Below, one piece after another: positions 9,177 through 17,788 of a stretch of 64,000 bases of DNA. Made by a program: the position numbers and the translations under genes. The first letter of the stretch is position 1; every line of letters begins with the position of its first letter. This stretch comes from DASXUG01 sp036504995 (GTDB taxonomy: Bacteria > Pseudomonadota > Gammaproteobacteria > Burkholderiales > Methylophilaceae), in NCBI GenBank assembly GCA_036504995.1, contig DASXUG010000012.1:124001-188000 (forward strand), in the 5' to 3' direction. A model generated the notes under the pieces. That model ran no database searches. It was not told where the DNA came from and was given only the letters and a program-made list of their open reading frames with translations.

Positions 9177-10633
9177 TGCGGACCAAAAACTCTACTGCCA
9201 GCAAAGCAGGTTTACTTGTTGTGCTGACGTTAAGCCTGCCTGCCTGCTCACTCTGGCCTAGCTACCAAACGCCGACGATGGAAATCAATCCAAGTTGGAA
9301 AGAAACTGCGCCTCAAGGCTGGCAAGCAGCAAAACCACAAGATGCTATCCCCAAAGGTAGTTGGTGGACTTTATTTAATGACGCCGAATTGTCGCGATTA
9401 GAACAAGCTGCTATGCAGCACAATCAAACGCTGCAGGCAGCTTGGGCAAGCCTGCAACAAACCCATGCACTCACGGGGTTGGCGCAAGCGGCGCGCTTGC
9501 CCACACTGGATCTGGCAGCACAGGCGAGCAGCACACAACCTTCTGCAAATCGGGCTAACAACTCTAACAACAGCACGGTTTCAACTAAAATCCAGAAGAA
9601 CATTAACCCTAGCTTTATCGCTGCTTATGAAGTGGATTTATTTGGGCGTATCGCCCATGATATTGAATCGGCTCAAAGCAGCGAGCAACAAGCCCAAGCC
9701 AACTTTGAAAATCTACGCCTGATATTGGCCGCAGATGTGGCTACACATTACTTTAACCTGCGCGCATTAGATGCAGACTTAGCTCTGTTGCAACAAACGG
9801 TGACCTTGCAGGTGCAAGCGCTTTCCCTCGCACAATCTCGCCACACCGATGGGGTCGCCACTGCGTTAGATGAAATACAGCAAGAAGCCTTGCTGAGTAA
9901 AACGCATGCCCAATTGAGTTTAGGCCAGCGTCAGCGTGCCTTGACCGCACATGCCTTAGCCACGTTAGTAGGTGCGCAAGTCAATGACTTTAATCTGAAT
10001 GCGGGGAGTTTAGGCAGCAACATTCCCCAAATTCCCACGGGATTACCTGCTGACCTTTTGCAGCGCAGGCCTGACATCGCAAGCGCAGAACGCGCAGTTG
10101 CGATTGCTAATAATCAAATTGGCGTAGCCAAAACAGCCTGGTATCCCAGCCTAAGACTCAGTGCAAGCCAAGGTTGGCAAAGCACCACCATCACTAATTT
10201 ATTCGACACCCCAAGTATCGTTTGGTCAGTAGGGGCAAACTTATCACAAACCATTTTTGATGGTGGGCGCAATGAAGCGCGGATTGCCTACGCCAGAGCA
10301 GGCCATGATATGGCGAGTGCGCAGTATCGACAAACCGTATTAAACGCCTTGCAAGAAGTAGAAGATGGACTTAGCACCGCACGCTCTTTAGCGGATGCCA
10401 GCAATAATATTGCGGCTGCCACCGCTGCATCCAGTAAGGCGCTTACCATTATTGAGCATCGCTACCAAGCGGGCGCATCTAGCGTGCTGGAGCTAATCAG
10501 CGCACGCCAGAATTTGTTAGACAATCAACGTCAAGCGCAGACGATTACTGCCCAGCAATGGGGAAATACAGTTGGCCTAATTAAAGCGCTGGGCGGCGGC
10601 TGGCAAAATACATTCATTAGTAGCGCAAACTAA
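9176..10633 (+). CDS. Outer-membrane efflux lipoprotein (NodT/OprM type)
   Basis: A 485-residue TolC-family outer-membrane factor. A lipoprotein signal ends at the lipobox LPAC, and two repeated efflux domains follow, with typical motifs YEVDLFGR, LLQRRPDI and SQTIFDGGRN. It forms the outer-membrane channel of the tripartite pump. Translation is coupled to the adaptor by a TAATG overlap. The TPR-glycosyltransferase gene converges on it with a 13-base gap and no obvious terminator between. Confidence 0.92.
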   Translation: MRTKNSTASKAGLLVVLTLSLPACSLWPSYQTPTMEINPSWKETAPQGWQAAKPQDAIPKGSWWTLFNDAELSRLEQAAMQHNQTLQAAWASLQQTHALTGLAQAARLPTLDLAAQASSTQPSANRANNSNNSTVSTKIQKNINPSFIAAYEVDLFGRIAHDIESAQSSEQQAQANFENLRLILAADVATHYFNLRALDADLALLQQTVTLQVQALSLAQSRHTDGVATALDEIQQEALLSKTHAQLSLGQRQRALTAHALATLVGAQVNDFNLNAGSLGSNIPQIPTGLPADLLQRRPDIASAERAVAIANNQIGVAKTAWYPSLRLSASQGWQSTTITNLFDTPSIVWSVGANLSQTIFDGGRNEARIAYARAGHDMASAQYRQTVLNALQEVEDGLSTARSLADASNNIAAATAASSKALTIIEHRYQAGASSVLELISARQNLLDNQRQAQTITAQQWGNTVGLIKALGGGWQNTFISSAN

Positions 10634-10646
10634 TCAACCTTTAAGG

Positions 10647-12437
10647 CTACCTATCCATTGTCCATTGTTGCACTGCGCCCTTTAGCTCACTAATCGCGCC
10701 TGTCCAATCGCCTATCATGTTTTGTCTAAATAAGCGCGCACTTGGGTACCATGGACTATGCTCAATGTTTAACAACCAACGCCAATCTGGGCTAAAGGGC
10801 AACAATATCCACACAGCCTTGCCCATTGCGCCTGCTAAGTGAGCGACCGCAGTATCCACTGTAATCACCAAATCCAGCTGACCAATAAGCGCAGCGGTAT
10901 CACTAAAGTCATAAAGTGACTCCCCTGCCCAATAAATATCTGAACGCAGCGCCAAGTAATCCGCATCACCGTCACGTAGATCTTTTTGCAAAGCGATGAA
11001 ACTTGCATCTAGATTTAGAATAGGCAGCAACTGGCTCAGCGCAATGGAGCGATTATGATCATTGCTATGTGCCGTATTACCTGCCCACACCAAGCCTATT
11101 TTAGGTTTATCCGATTTAACTGCACGAGCAAGGCGTTGGCGCCATTTTTTCTTATACTGAAGTCGGGCAAACACATATGGAATACGGGCAGGAATACTGG
11201 TTAGATCAGTAGCTAACGCAACAGGCAGACTAAGTAATGGGCAATGAAAATCAAAGTGAGGTAAATCCGCCCCTTGTACCAACAGCACGTCTACCCCAGT
11301 TAACCCCGACAGCACCCCCAACAACGCATTTTGCACTTCTAATAGGACAATAGCACCGCGCGCTTTGATTAAACTCGCATATCGACAAAACTGCAAGGTA
11401 TCGCCCAAACCTTGCTCCGCATATAACAGTATAGTTTTGCCTTGCAAATCTTGGCCTTGCCACTTAGGTTGATCAAAATGACGCAATGCAAACTTAAATT
11501 CCGATGCCCAACGCCATTCGTAAAGTGGCCAAGCAAGACTGAACTCACCTGCCAATAATAGACACAGCGCATCGTTCCAATACGCATCTGCATAATCAGG
11601 TTTCGCTTGTGAAGCTAACTGGTAACAGAGATGCGCTTCAGGCAGTCGGTTTAATGCCCGTAACGCGTTTCCTTTGTTATTGAGCACTTCATGTTGCTGA
11701 GGCATGGCTCGCAATACAACATCGTAACTCTGTATCGCCTCCGCTGGACGGTTTAATAGTCTTAACACATTTCCCCGATTATATAAGGCCAAAACATGAT
11801 TGGGTACTAGTTGCAATGCCTGCTCATAACAAGCTAAAGCCTGGGCATTTTGATTAAAGTGCTGATACAGAACGCCCAGCTCATTGTAAGCATTGCCGTG
11901 TTGAGGATTAAGTTCGACCACTTTTTTAAACTTTTTGAAAGCCGCTTCATATTGGTTTAAAAAATAGAGCATCACACCCGCATAATAGAGCCCATCTAAA
12001 TGATCAGGCTCTATTTGCAAGAGGGCGTTGTAGCATTCTAAGGCCATCTCGTACAACTTTAAGCTACGCCATGCATTACCACACTTCAATAGCACATCTG
12101 TATTTTGTGGCTCTACTCTTAATACCAACTGAAAATTAACGATGGCCTCTTCGTAATCCTGCATGTGAAGTAATACATCTCCAAGAAGCGCATACACTGC
12201 CAGTTGATTCGGATTAGCCTTGTTAGCCTTACTGAGTATCTCTATTGCGACTGTAGGATTATTCAGCCTGAGCGCCGCAAAACTTGCTCCATACAGGGCA
12301 TCAATATTCGACGGTTGCGATTTCAAAACCTGCTCGTACAAACTCAAGGCTTTCGCCCAATCGCTTTGATTTTTATACACCAGCGCCTGCTGTAGAATAT
12401 CCGATACCTGCTCTGTCACTTTAAAATTTCGCATCAA
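10647..12437 (-). CDS. TPR-repeat protein with C-terminal GT9-like glycosyltransferase domain
   Basis: A 596-residue two-part protein. About eight tetratricopeptide repeats fill residues 8-285 (recurrent ALYGASFAAL, AYNELGVLYQ, ALYNRGNVLR, VLNNKGNALR). The C-terminal part (about 325-590) has ILLYAEQGLGDTLQFCRY, GLVWAGNTAHSND and VDTAVAHLAGAMG, as in ADP-heptose-transferase-like GT9 proteins fused to TPRs. No signal peptide is seen, so it is probably cytoplasmic. Such proteins are linked to protein or surface-glycan glycosylation, but the acceptor is not deducible. Whether it belongs to the neighbouring sigma-54 cluster is unclear. Confidence 0.8.
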   Translation of the reverse strand: MMRNFKVTEQVSDILQQALVYKNQSDWAKALSLYEQVLKSQPSNIDALYGASFAALRLNNPTVAIEILSKANKANPNQLAVYALLGDVLLHMQDYEEAIVNFQLVLRVEPQNTDVLLKCGNAWRSLKLYEMALECYNALLQIEPDHLDGLYYAGVMLYFLNQYEAAFKKFKKVVELNPQHGNAYNELGVLYQHFNQNAQALACYEQALQLVPNHVLALYNRGNVLRLLNRPAEAIQSYDVVLRAMPQQHEVLNNKGNALRALNRLPEAHLCYQLASQAKPDYADAYWNDALCLLLAGEFSLAWPLYEWRWASEFKFALRHFDQPKWQGQDLQGKTILLYAEQGLGDTLQFCRYASLIKARGAIVLLEVQNALLGVLSGLTGVDVLLVQGADLPHFDFHCPLLSLPVALATDLTSIPARIPYVFARLQYKKKWRQRLARAVKSDKPKIGLVWAGNTAHSNDHNRSIALSQLLPILNLDASFIALQKDLRDGDADYLALRSDIYWAGESLYDFSDTAALIGQLDLVITVDTAVAHLAGAMGKAVWILLPFSPDWRWLLNIEHSPWYPSARLFRQNMIGDWTGAISELKGAVQQWTMDR

Positions 12438-12496
12438 AACTGCTCGCCTTAAAATATTTGCAAAAGTTAAAGTGTTGTTCGATAAGGAAAGGGCGT

Positions 12497-12530
12497 CATG
12501 TTTAACCTTACTAATGCAAAGTTAAGCATG
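12497..12530. repeat. Imperfect hairpin between the MBL gene and the TPR-glycosyltransferase gene
   Basis: The arms CATGTTTAACCTT and AAAGTTAAGCATG pair at 11 of 13 positions with an 8-base loop. No T-tract follows on either strand, so it is not a clear terminator. It could attenuate read-through from the MBL gene or be an operator. Confidence 0.35.
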
Positions 12531-12555
12531 AGCGGCCCATAAGTATCATGATTGC

Positions 12556-14070
12556 TTAGTTAGTGACGCTCTTTTTTGCGCCAATGACAGACTCAATATC
12601 CTCTAACTTTGTCACGCGCGGACCATGCAATGCTGCAATTTGGTCCACATCTAATTTCAGGCGTTTAACATTGTCGTATAGGTTGACTGTATATGGATTG
12701 ACGCTGGTTGGTAGCGGTGCATTTTGTGCTGTTGGCGTGAAGGCATCAGCTTCAACTAACACTTTATCTTTTGGCAAGTACACCAAAGCAAATGCATCGT
12801 TGTGACCGTTGCCTGCAATTTGATGAATCTCTACAGGATGCTCAGCATCCGGCAACACCAACTTGTCAGTAAACGCCTTAAATTTAGCTGGTTTTTTAGA
12901 TAAAGCTAAACGATCTGGATTAATACTATGTGGATTCGCCCAGACCTTTTGGTAATAGGCCTGATTCAATTTATGCGTTATGATAGTGGCGCCCTCATCC
13001 ACATAGGTACGTAAACCACCCGCATGGTCAAAATGCTGATGCGTATTCACCAAGAAGGTGATAGGTTTATTGGGGATAAGTTCTTTCACCTTAGCAATAA
13101 CTGCCTCAGAACGCGCTTCGTTCAAGGGAGCTTCCACCACCACAACATGGTCACCCTGCTCAATCGCCACACTGTGATGCGTGCCACCTTTCAGATAAAA
13201 CACACCAGGCGTTAATACTTCTGAAGTCACATTAATTGCGCTAGACGCCTTACTCAGCTCGGCTGGCACACTGATATTGGCCTCAGCATTGGCCGTTACG
13301 GAGTCAATCCCCAAGGCTAATACCGGATGCCCACCTTGTTCGCGAATAATGGTCGATGGGAAGCTAATCCCGTTGAAGTCTTTATAGTCCGCATATGAAT
13401 ATTCGACTAAGGTATCCCCTAGCACTGGGTTATCTATCCAAGTTTTAACCTTACTCACTTGGTTATGTGCATTGATAATCCCCACGTAACGGTTTTTGTT
13501 GATGGTAAATGAAACCTCAACTCCCGCTTTTACTTTTTTGCTTTGCGCGTGGTTCGCATTGGCTGCAATTAAGAAACCTTGTGGCGTCGCCCAAATTTCT
13601 GAAGTACGTTCCTCTACCGCCGCAGGTTGTGGCTGTGGCACAGGCGCACTATCTGGAGCCGCACCCGGTGCAGGCGCTAAATTCCATGCCACATCCCCTA
13701 CTAAATATTGATCAGGCTTTTGTTCCACAGGTTGTGGTCTGGCACGTTTAGCTTCTACCACTTGCAAACGCGTAATTTGCACCCGCTCAGCAGGGTTCGC
13801 ATAGTTAATCGTGGCAATATATTTACTCACGTCAAATTGCGGCCAGGATGAGCTCGGATTAGGAGCCTGCCCGAATTGAAACCAATGCCCTTTACCAGAA
13901 AATTGAAGGGAATTTAATTTAGCCGCCCCTAAAGCTTCAGTTGAAGCCTCTAATGAAACGCTTTCTTGTGCCCATGCTCCAGATGAAAACAGCACGCCAA
14001 TGGCGAGACTTAATTTTGCTAAATTCGCTTTGAATGGATGCGTTTTATCATGATCTTTAAATATAGACAT
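12556..14070 (-). CDS. Secreted MBL-fold metallohydrolase with large N-terminal domain
   Basis: A 504-residue exported protein starting at the ATG at 14070, which has AGGAAGAG 3 bases upstream; an upstream in-frame start lacks this. A signal peptide ends at GAWAQ. Residues about 35-275 form a domain of unknown function with a Pro/Ala linker in the middle. Residues about 285-480 form a metallo-beta-lactamase fold with all metal ligands: HQHFDH (344-349), GNGH (about 423), VEAD (about 441) and LHGP (about 482). The enzyme is probably a dinuclear-zinc hydrolase, such as an ester, lactone or thioester hydrolase; the substrate is unknown. It has its own sigma-54-like promoter, shared in type with the operon upstream. 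Confidence 0.85.
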   Translation of the reverse strand: MSIFKDHDKTHPFKANLAKLSLAIGVLFSSGAWAQESVSLEASTEALGAAKLNSLQFSGKGHWFQFGQAPNPSSSWPQFDVSKYIATINYANPAERVQITRLQVVEAKRARPQPVEQKPDQYLVGDVAWNLAPAPGAAPDSAPVPQPQPAAVEERTSEIWATPQGFLIAANANHAQSKKVKAGVEVSFTINKNRYVGIINAHNQVSKVKTWIDNPVLGDTLVEYSYADYKDFNGISFPSTIIREQGGHPVLALGIDSVTANAEANISVPAELSKASSAINVTSEVLTPGVFYLKGGTHHSVAIEQGDHVVVVEAPLNEARSEAVIAKVKELIPNKPITFLVNTHQHFDHAGGLRTYVDEGATIITHKLNQAYYQKVWANPHSINPDRLALSKKPAKFKAFTDKLVLPDAEHPVEIHQIAGNGHNDAFALVYLPKDKVLVEADAFTPTAQNAPLPTSVNPYTVNLYDNVKRLKLDVDQIAALHGPRVTKLEDIESVIGAKKSVTN

Positions 14071-14139
14071 ATCTCTTCCTTTTAGTGTTCTAGGGATAAA
14101 TGAAACCAAATGACTTGTTGGTAACCCATTTCCCTTACC

Positions 14140-14154
14140 GCAAAGAGCATGCCA
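14140..14154 (-). promoter_or_regulatory. Sigma-54-type promoter for the MBL gene
   Basis: On the minus strand it reads TGGCAT-GCTCT-TTGC with correct -24/-12 spacing. The expected start near 14128 gives a leader of about 58 bases. The spacer GCTCT and -12 box are identical to the TonB-receptor promoter. AT-rich dyads lie just upstream, including AATCGATT inside AAATAA...TTATTT at 14193-14220. Confidence 0.75.
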
Positions 14155-14297
14155 TTCGCCACAGCAACTAGCTTGGCAAGGTAACTCACAACAAAATAAG
14201 TATAATCGATTGATTTATTTGATATTATTTTCACCCCCGAATAACCTTGCAACCGCCACGCGATTTCTTTCATTTATGGCTTGTTGCTAGCCAAGCA

Positions 14298-14336
14298 CAA
14301 AATAAAATGCCGCTGGTGCTAAAGCAACAGCGGCAT
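14298..14336 (-). terminator. Intrinsic terminator at the end of the seven-gene DUF1553/cytochrome operon
   Basis: A perfect 9-base stem, ATGCCGCTG (14307-14315) with CAGCGGCAT (14328-14336). On the minus strand it is followed by TTTATTTTG. It lies downstream of the cytochrome c' gene and upstream of the MBL promoter, so it separates the two units. Confidence 0.85.
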
Positions 14337-14451
14337 AGAAAGAATTGTTAGTGTTAATTGAGTTCGTTGTACACAGTAATTTTATATCGCAACGGTCACA
14401 ATCCCGTCATTCCGCTTCCGCGGGGGCCCCACCCGTTAACTATTAACCGGA

Positions 14452-14940
14452 TTAATCTTCGGCCTTATAATCATCGTGGCAAGCTTTGCAGGTGCGCGTC
14501 ACTTTACCGAACTGCTCTTTGATGCCTGCTGCATCATTACTACTGGTAGCCACCTTAACTAGCTCTAACGTTTCTTTACTAAAGTTGTTACTGAGCTCCA
14601 CAAATTTTGCTTTATCCTTAAACACCTCAGGACGAGCCGCAGTCTCATGCCAGCCTTTACCTTTATCTGTATTTGGCGCAAACAAAGTTGGCAATCCTGA
14701 GTTAGCGATACTCGCTAAAGTATTGGCCGCGGTTTGAACCTCTGCTTTATTGTAAGGCCCCTCCAAGTTAGATTTGATACGGGCAACGTTCCACTCAGAT
14801 AAGCGATAAGCAGATTGTCGCCATTGGATTAATTTTTCTGGTTTGGCCGTGACTTCAGCAAAAGCTTCAGAAGTCACCAATAATGCAACCACCAACAATC
14901 CGAGCAACCACAAAGATTTAATATACAAATACTTGTTCAT
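14452..14940 (-). CDS. Cytochrome c' / c-556-like (class II cytochrome c)
   Basis: A 162-residue exported cytochrome. A signal peptide of about 28 residues ends at SEAFA, and CKACHDDYK is placed near the C terminus. The pattern WRQSAYRLSEWN...CKACHDDY parallels the paralogue at 703-1161 (YRQSGFNVIARS...CKACHDDF), so the two probably share a role. It is the last gene of the operon: 34 bases after the SMP-30-type gene and followed by a terminator. It may carry electrons or bind a small ligand in the periplasm; the partner is unknown. Confidence 0.9.
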   Translation of the reverse strand: MNKYLYIKSLWLLGLLVVALLVTSEAFAEVTAKPEKLIQWRQSAYRLSEWNVARIKSNLEGPYNKAEVQTAANTLASIANSGLPTLFAPNTDKGKGWHETAARPEVFKDKAKFVELSNNFSKETLELVKVATSSNDAAGIKEQFGKVTRTCKACHDDYKAED

Positions 14941-14974
14941 TTTTTAACTTCACCCTCTCAATCAGTGCATTCAT

Positions 14975-15958
14975 TTATTTGGCACGACCAGCATAACCTG
15001 GCGTTAACACTGGAATTTTGTAGGCATCCCCACGACCCACCACATATAAGGTCTTTTTGTCAGCACCAGCAAAAGCGAGGTTTTGCGGTGCCTTGGGCAA
15101 AGTAATAATGCCTAGTGCAATACCGACTTTATCGAACACTTGTATGCCCACAGTGCTCGCCACATATAAACGTCCTGCGGCATCGACCGCTAAACCATCG
15201 GCGCCACTACTTGGTCCATTTTCAGTTTTCTTAAATCCTTCCAACAAGGCAAACTTACGGCGAGGACCCACTGAACCATCTTCAGCAATATCATAGGCAA
15301 AGACAAACTCACCTGCGGTATTAGCCACATACAATATTTTTTCGTCTGGACTCAGTTGTATGCCGTTGGGTCGCGTAATATCATCGGCAATCAGTATTAG
15401 CTCACCACTAGGTTTGATGTAATACACAGCGGGTTTAGTGGCTGGCGCCTCATTGGGTTTAGGTGCGACGCCTGGATCAGTAAAGTACACACCACCCTTT
15501 TTATCCAACACCAAATCATTGGGGCGGCCCAGTGGCTTACCCTGATAATCTTTGGCTAAAACTTTTGCACGGTTGGCAGGATAAATAATGCCTACACTTG
15601 GTTTGAGGGTTTGCGCTGCGTACAAATCGCCATTAGGGGCAAAAGCCAAACCATTAGCGCCATTACTATCATTGATAAAGCTAGAAATACTGCCATCCAA
15701 GCCTATTTTAGTAATGCGATTAGCCTGTGTTTCGGTAAAAATCAAACTGCCATCTGGCAATGTGATGGGCCCTTCTGTGCCAGTAAAGCCAGATTTGATT
15801 GGGCGCAGCTCAATGCCGCCTGGTACCACACCCGGAATGGGTGGTGTTACCAAGGGGGCAGCACTATCATCGGCATACACTTGACTTAGATTTGTTGCCA
15901 ACACAAAAGCCATAACAGATGAGACTTTAATAATTAAATTTAGATGATTTCGTTGCAT
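14975..15958 (-). CDS. Secreted SMP-30/gluconolactonase-like beta-propeller protein
   Basis: A 327-residue exported protein with a signal peptide ending near VYADD. Propeller repeats are visible as LPDGSLIFTETQANRI, NGLAFAPNGDLYAAQT, RPNDLVLDKKGGVYFTDPG, RPNGIQLSPDEKILYVANT and GADGLAVDAAGRLYVAST. The N and D residues in these repeats match the divalent-metal site of SMP-30/gluconolactonase/regucalcin enzymes. These hydrolyse lactones or related esters. In this operon a periplasmic lactonase acting on an oxidation product is plausible but unproven. AGGAAA lies just before the ATG. Confidence 0.85.
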   Translation of the reverse strand: MQRNHLNLIIKVSSVMAFVLATNLSQVYADDSAAPLVTPPIPGVVPGGIELRPIKSGFTGTEGPITLPDGSLIFTETQANRITKIGLDGSISSFINDSNGANGLAFAPNGDLYAAQTLKPSVGIIYPANRAKVLAKDYQGKPLGRPNDLVLDKKGGVYFTDPGVAPKPNEAPATKPAVYYIKPSGELILIADDITRPNGIQLSPDEKILYVANTAGEFVFAYDIAEDGSVGPRRKFALLEGFKKTENGPSSGADGLAVDAAGRLYVASTVGIQVFDKVGIALGIITLPKAPQNLAFAGADKKTLYVVGRGDAYKIPVLTPGYAGRAK

Positions 15959-16026
15959 ATGCTTTCCTATTGCGCATTAGTATTGTTAAATAAAAAACTG
16001 TTTAAGGACTTAAGTTGTTTAAGAGC

Positions 16027-16707
16027 TTAAGGCATGCTGGAGATATACTCGGCTAACGCCTCAATTTCCGCATCGCTCAGTGATTTAGCGATTACATTCA
16101 TGACTTGACCTGGACTGTTGCTGCGCGACTTAGAGCGCCAATTGAGCAATTGCTCGCGCAAATAAAAGTGGCGTTGCCCAGCAATCACTGGATATACATC
16201 ATTGGCAGAAATACCCCCTTTACCATCAACTCCATGACAACTCTTGCAGGACAAAATATTGCGTTTGGAATCGCCGCGCATAAATAAATTTTGTGCTACA
16301 TTCTGGCTCGCCAGATCCTGTGTGCGCTGCGGTGCCGAGTGCATATTTGGCTGGGTGGAAAAATAACTAACAATATCGATGATGTCCCCGTTTTTAAGCG
16401 ATTCTGCCATCGGGTTCATCACTTCATGTTTACGTTCGCCCGATTTAAAATTATTTAGCTGCTTCTCTAAATAAGCAGCGTACTGGCCAGCCAAATGCGG
16501 CACGCCTAAAGCACCAATATCAGTCAGGCCACGCTCGCCATGACACTCAACACATAATTCCGAGTGCGCTTTTTGCTGCCCAATGTCCAGATTTCCTACG
16601 CCGAGTCGTTGAGCTTTTAATTCAGTATCTATTTCATCTTCTGCAACCGCGCTCGAAATGACAACGCAAAACAAACCCGCAGTTAACGCGCCAAACTTCC
16701 AATACAA
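16027..16707 (-). CDS. Diheme cytochrome c (c4/c553-like)
   Basis: A 226-residue exported diheme cytochrome. A signal peptide ends at SAVAE. Two class I cytochrome domains carry heme motifs CVECHG (about 52-57) and CKSCHG (about 154-159). NPMAESL and MNVIAKSL sequences may supply the Met ligands. This layout is that of cytochrome c4, which carries electrons from periplasmic dehydrogenases toward terminal oxidases. The only start that keeps a full signal peptide is a TTG at 16707, one base after the stop of the peroxiredoxin gene, suggesting translational coupling. Confidence 0.88.
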   Translation of the reverse strand: MYWKFGALTAGLFCVVISSAVAEDEIDTELKAQRLGVGNLDIGQQKAHSELCVECHGERGLTDIGALGVPHLAGQYAAYLEKQLNNFKSGERKHEVMNPMAESLKNGDIIDIVSYFSTQPNMHSAPQRTQDLASQNVAQNLFMRGDSKRNILSCKSCHGVDGKGGISANDVYPVIAGQRHFYLREQLLNWRSKSRSNSPGQVMNVIAKSLSDAEIEALAEYISSMP

Positions 16708-16708
16708 A

Positions 16709-17296
16709 CTACTTCACCGTGCCTTTTGTCGCTAATGCCTGTACTACCTCTAAAGCTTTTTCCACATTCACTGCGGGAGTTAACCCACCCAAGGTGGCCG
16801 CAATTTTGCCGTCTGGCGTTACCACAAAAGTAGTGCGTTCAGCGTAGCCATGATTAATCTCAACGCCTCGCGTATCTTTTTTGCCTGCTACTGAATCGCG
16901 AATTGAAAGCTCGTAAGCTTTGGCAATTTTTCCATCGGCATCTGATGCAACAGAAACTTTACCTGCGCAATAATCTGGGTCAGCCGAAAAATCATTTAGT
17001 CGCTCAATACTGTCTAAGGACACACCGACCACCTTCGCACCGGCGGCAGTAAATTTGTCATACTTTTCAGCAAAGGTATGGGCTTGTAGATTGCATCCAT
17101 TGGTATAGGCAGAAGGATAGAAATAAACAACGACTGGTCCTTTTTTTAGGCTATCTTTGAGCGAAAAGTTATACGCTTTACCCGCTAATGAAGCTTGAGT
17201 AGTAAAGTCTGGTGCTACATCACCCTCTTTTAATGCAGCCAATGCAGGCAAGGCCAGAAAGCTGCTGATTAGGCCTGAGATGATCAATTTTTTCAT
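16709..17296 (-). CDS. Secreted peroxiredoxin (AhpC/TSA-Bcp-like)
   Basis: A 195-residue thioredoxin-fold peroxidase with a signal peptide ending at LPALA, whereas bacterial Bcp-type peroxiredoxins are usually cytoplasmic. The peroxidatic site is visible as YPSAYTNGC, and a second Cys in DPDYCAG could resolve it. PDFTTQ and the C-terminal RTTFVVTPDGKI region are typical. It probably removes H2O2 or organic peroxides in the periplasm. Its place inside an operon of cytochromes suggests peroxide is made by, or threatens, the neighbouring redox enzymes. It starts 37 bases after the small cytochrome gene. Confidence 0.88.
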   Translation of the reverse strand: MKKLIISGLISSFLALPALAALKEGDVAPDFTTQASLAGKAYNFSLKDSLKKGPVVVYFYPSAYTNGCNLQAHTFAEKYDKFTAAGAKVVGVSLDSIERLNDFSADPDYCAGKVSVASDADGKIAKAYELSIRDSVAGKKDTRGVEINHGYAERTTFVVTPDGKIAATLGGLTPAVNVEKALEVVQALATKGTVK

Positions 17297-17333
17297 GCAA
17301 ATATCCTGTGTAAGTTAATTAAAAACGCCCGAA

Positions 17334-17717
17334 CTAATCTTTCTTTTTGTATATTTTATGGCAGGCTTTGCAAGTTTTAGAAAGCGTGACAGCAGCTTGT
17401 GATGCAGTATCAAAATCTTTACTAACAACCGCTTTAGCAATCAGTGCAGATAGGTCGCGACTTTCTTGTGCCCATTTCACGCCATCCGCAGCATCAGGTT
17501 TTTTGACAAAAAAAGCCTCAACCTCGTCAAACATTTTTTTCATTTCAACCGCGTCGGCCTCTGCAGCTTTAGCATCATTAACCGCAATATTGGAAGTTAA
17601 ACTCTTGTTGAGGTCATCCATTGTGGTCATAAAATCGGAATCAACTTCTGCATATCCGAGAACAGCCACCATGGTCAGAACAAGCATGACCGTATATTTC
17701 ACAAACTTTATTTTCAT
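17334..17717 (-). CDS. Small cytochrome c'-like protein
   Basis: A 127-residue exported protein. A signal peptide ends at LGYAE; the body is mostly helical and acidic, and the heme site CKACHKIYKKKD lies at the extreme C terminus. The C-terminal heme site and four-helix composition indicate a short class II cytochrome. It is less similar to the two larger cytochromes c' in the window than they are to each other. It sits 71 bases downstream of the DUF1501 gene in the same operon. Confidence 0.85.
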   Translation of the reverse strand: MKIKFVKYTVMLVLTMVAVLGYAEVDSDFMTTMDDLNKSLTSNIAVNDAKAAEADAVEMKKMFDEVEAFFVKKPDAADGVKWAQESRDLSALIAKAVVSKDFDTASQAAVTLSKTCKACHKIYKKKD

Positions 17718-17788
17718 TATTTAAATCAACGATTATTTAAAAATCGTGCGTGGCACAAACCACGCACTCTTTCAGGGGAGTGAACTTT

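Noticed and set aside
14082..14273. A 63-codon minus-strand frame upstream of the MBL gene
   Set aside because: It spans the sigma-54-like promoter and MBL ribosome-binding site, has no ribosome-binding site of its own and no recognisable motif.
14405..14424. A second REP-like element
   Set aside because: Only one arm resembling CGTCATTCCGC...GCGGG is present, without the paired mirror arm seen at 46469-46540; at most a remnant.
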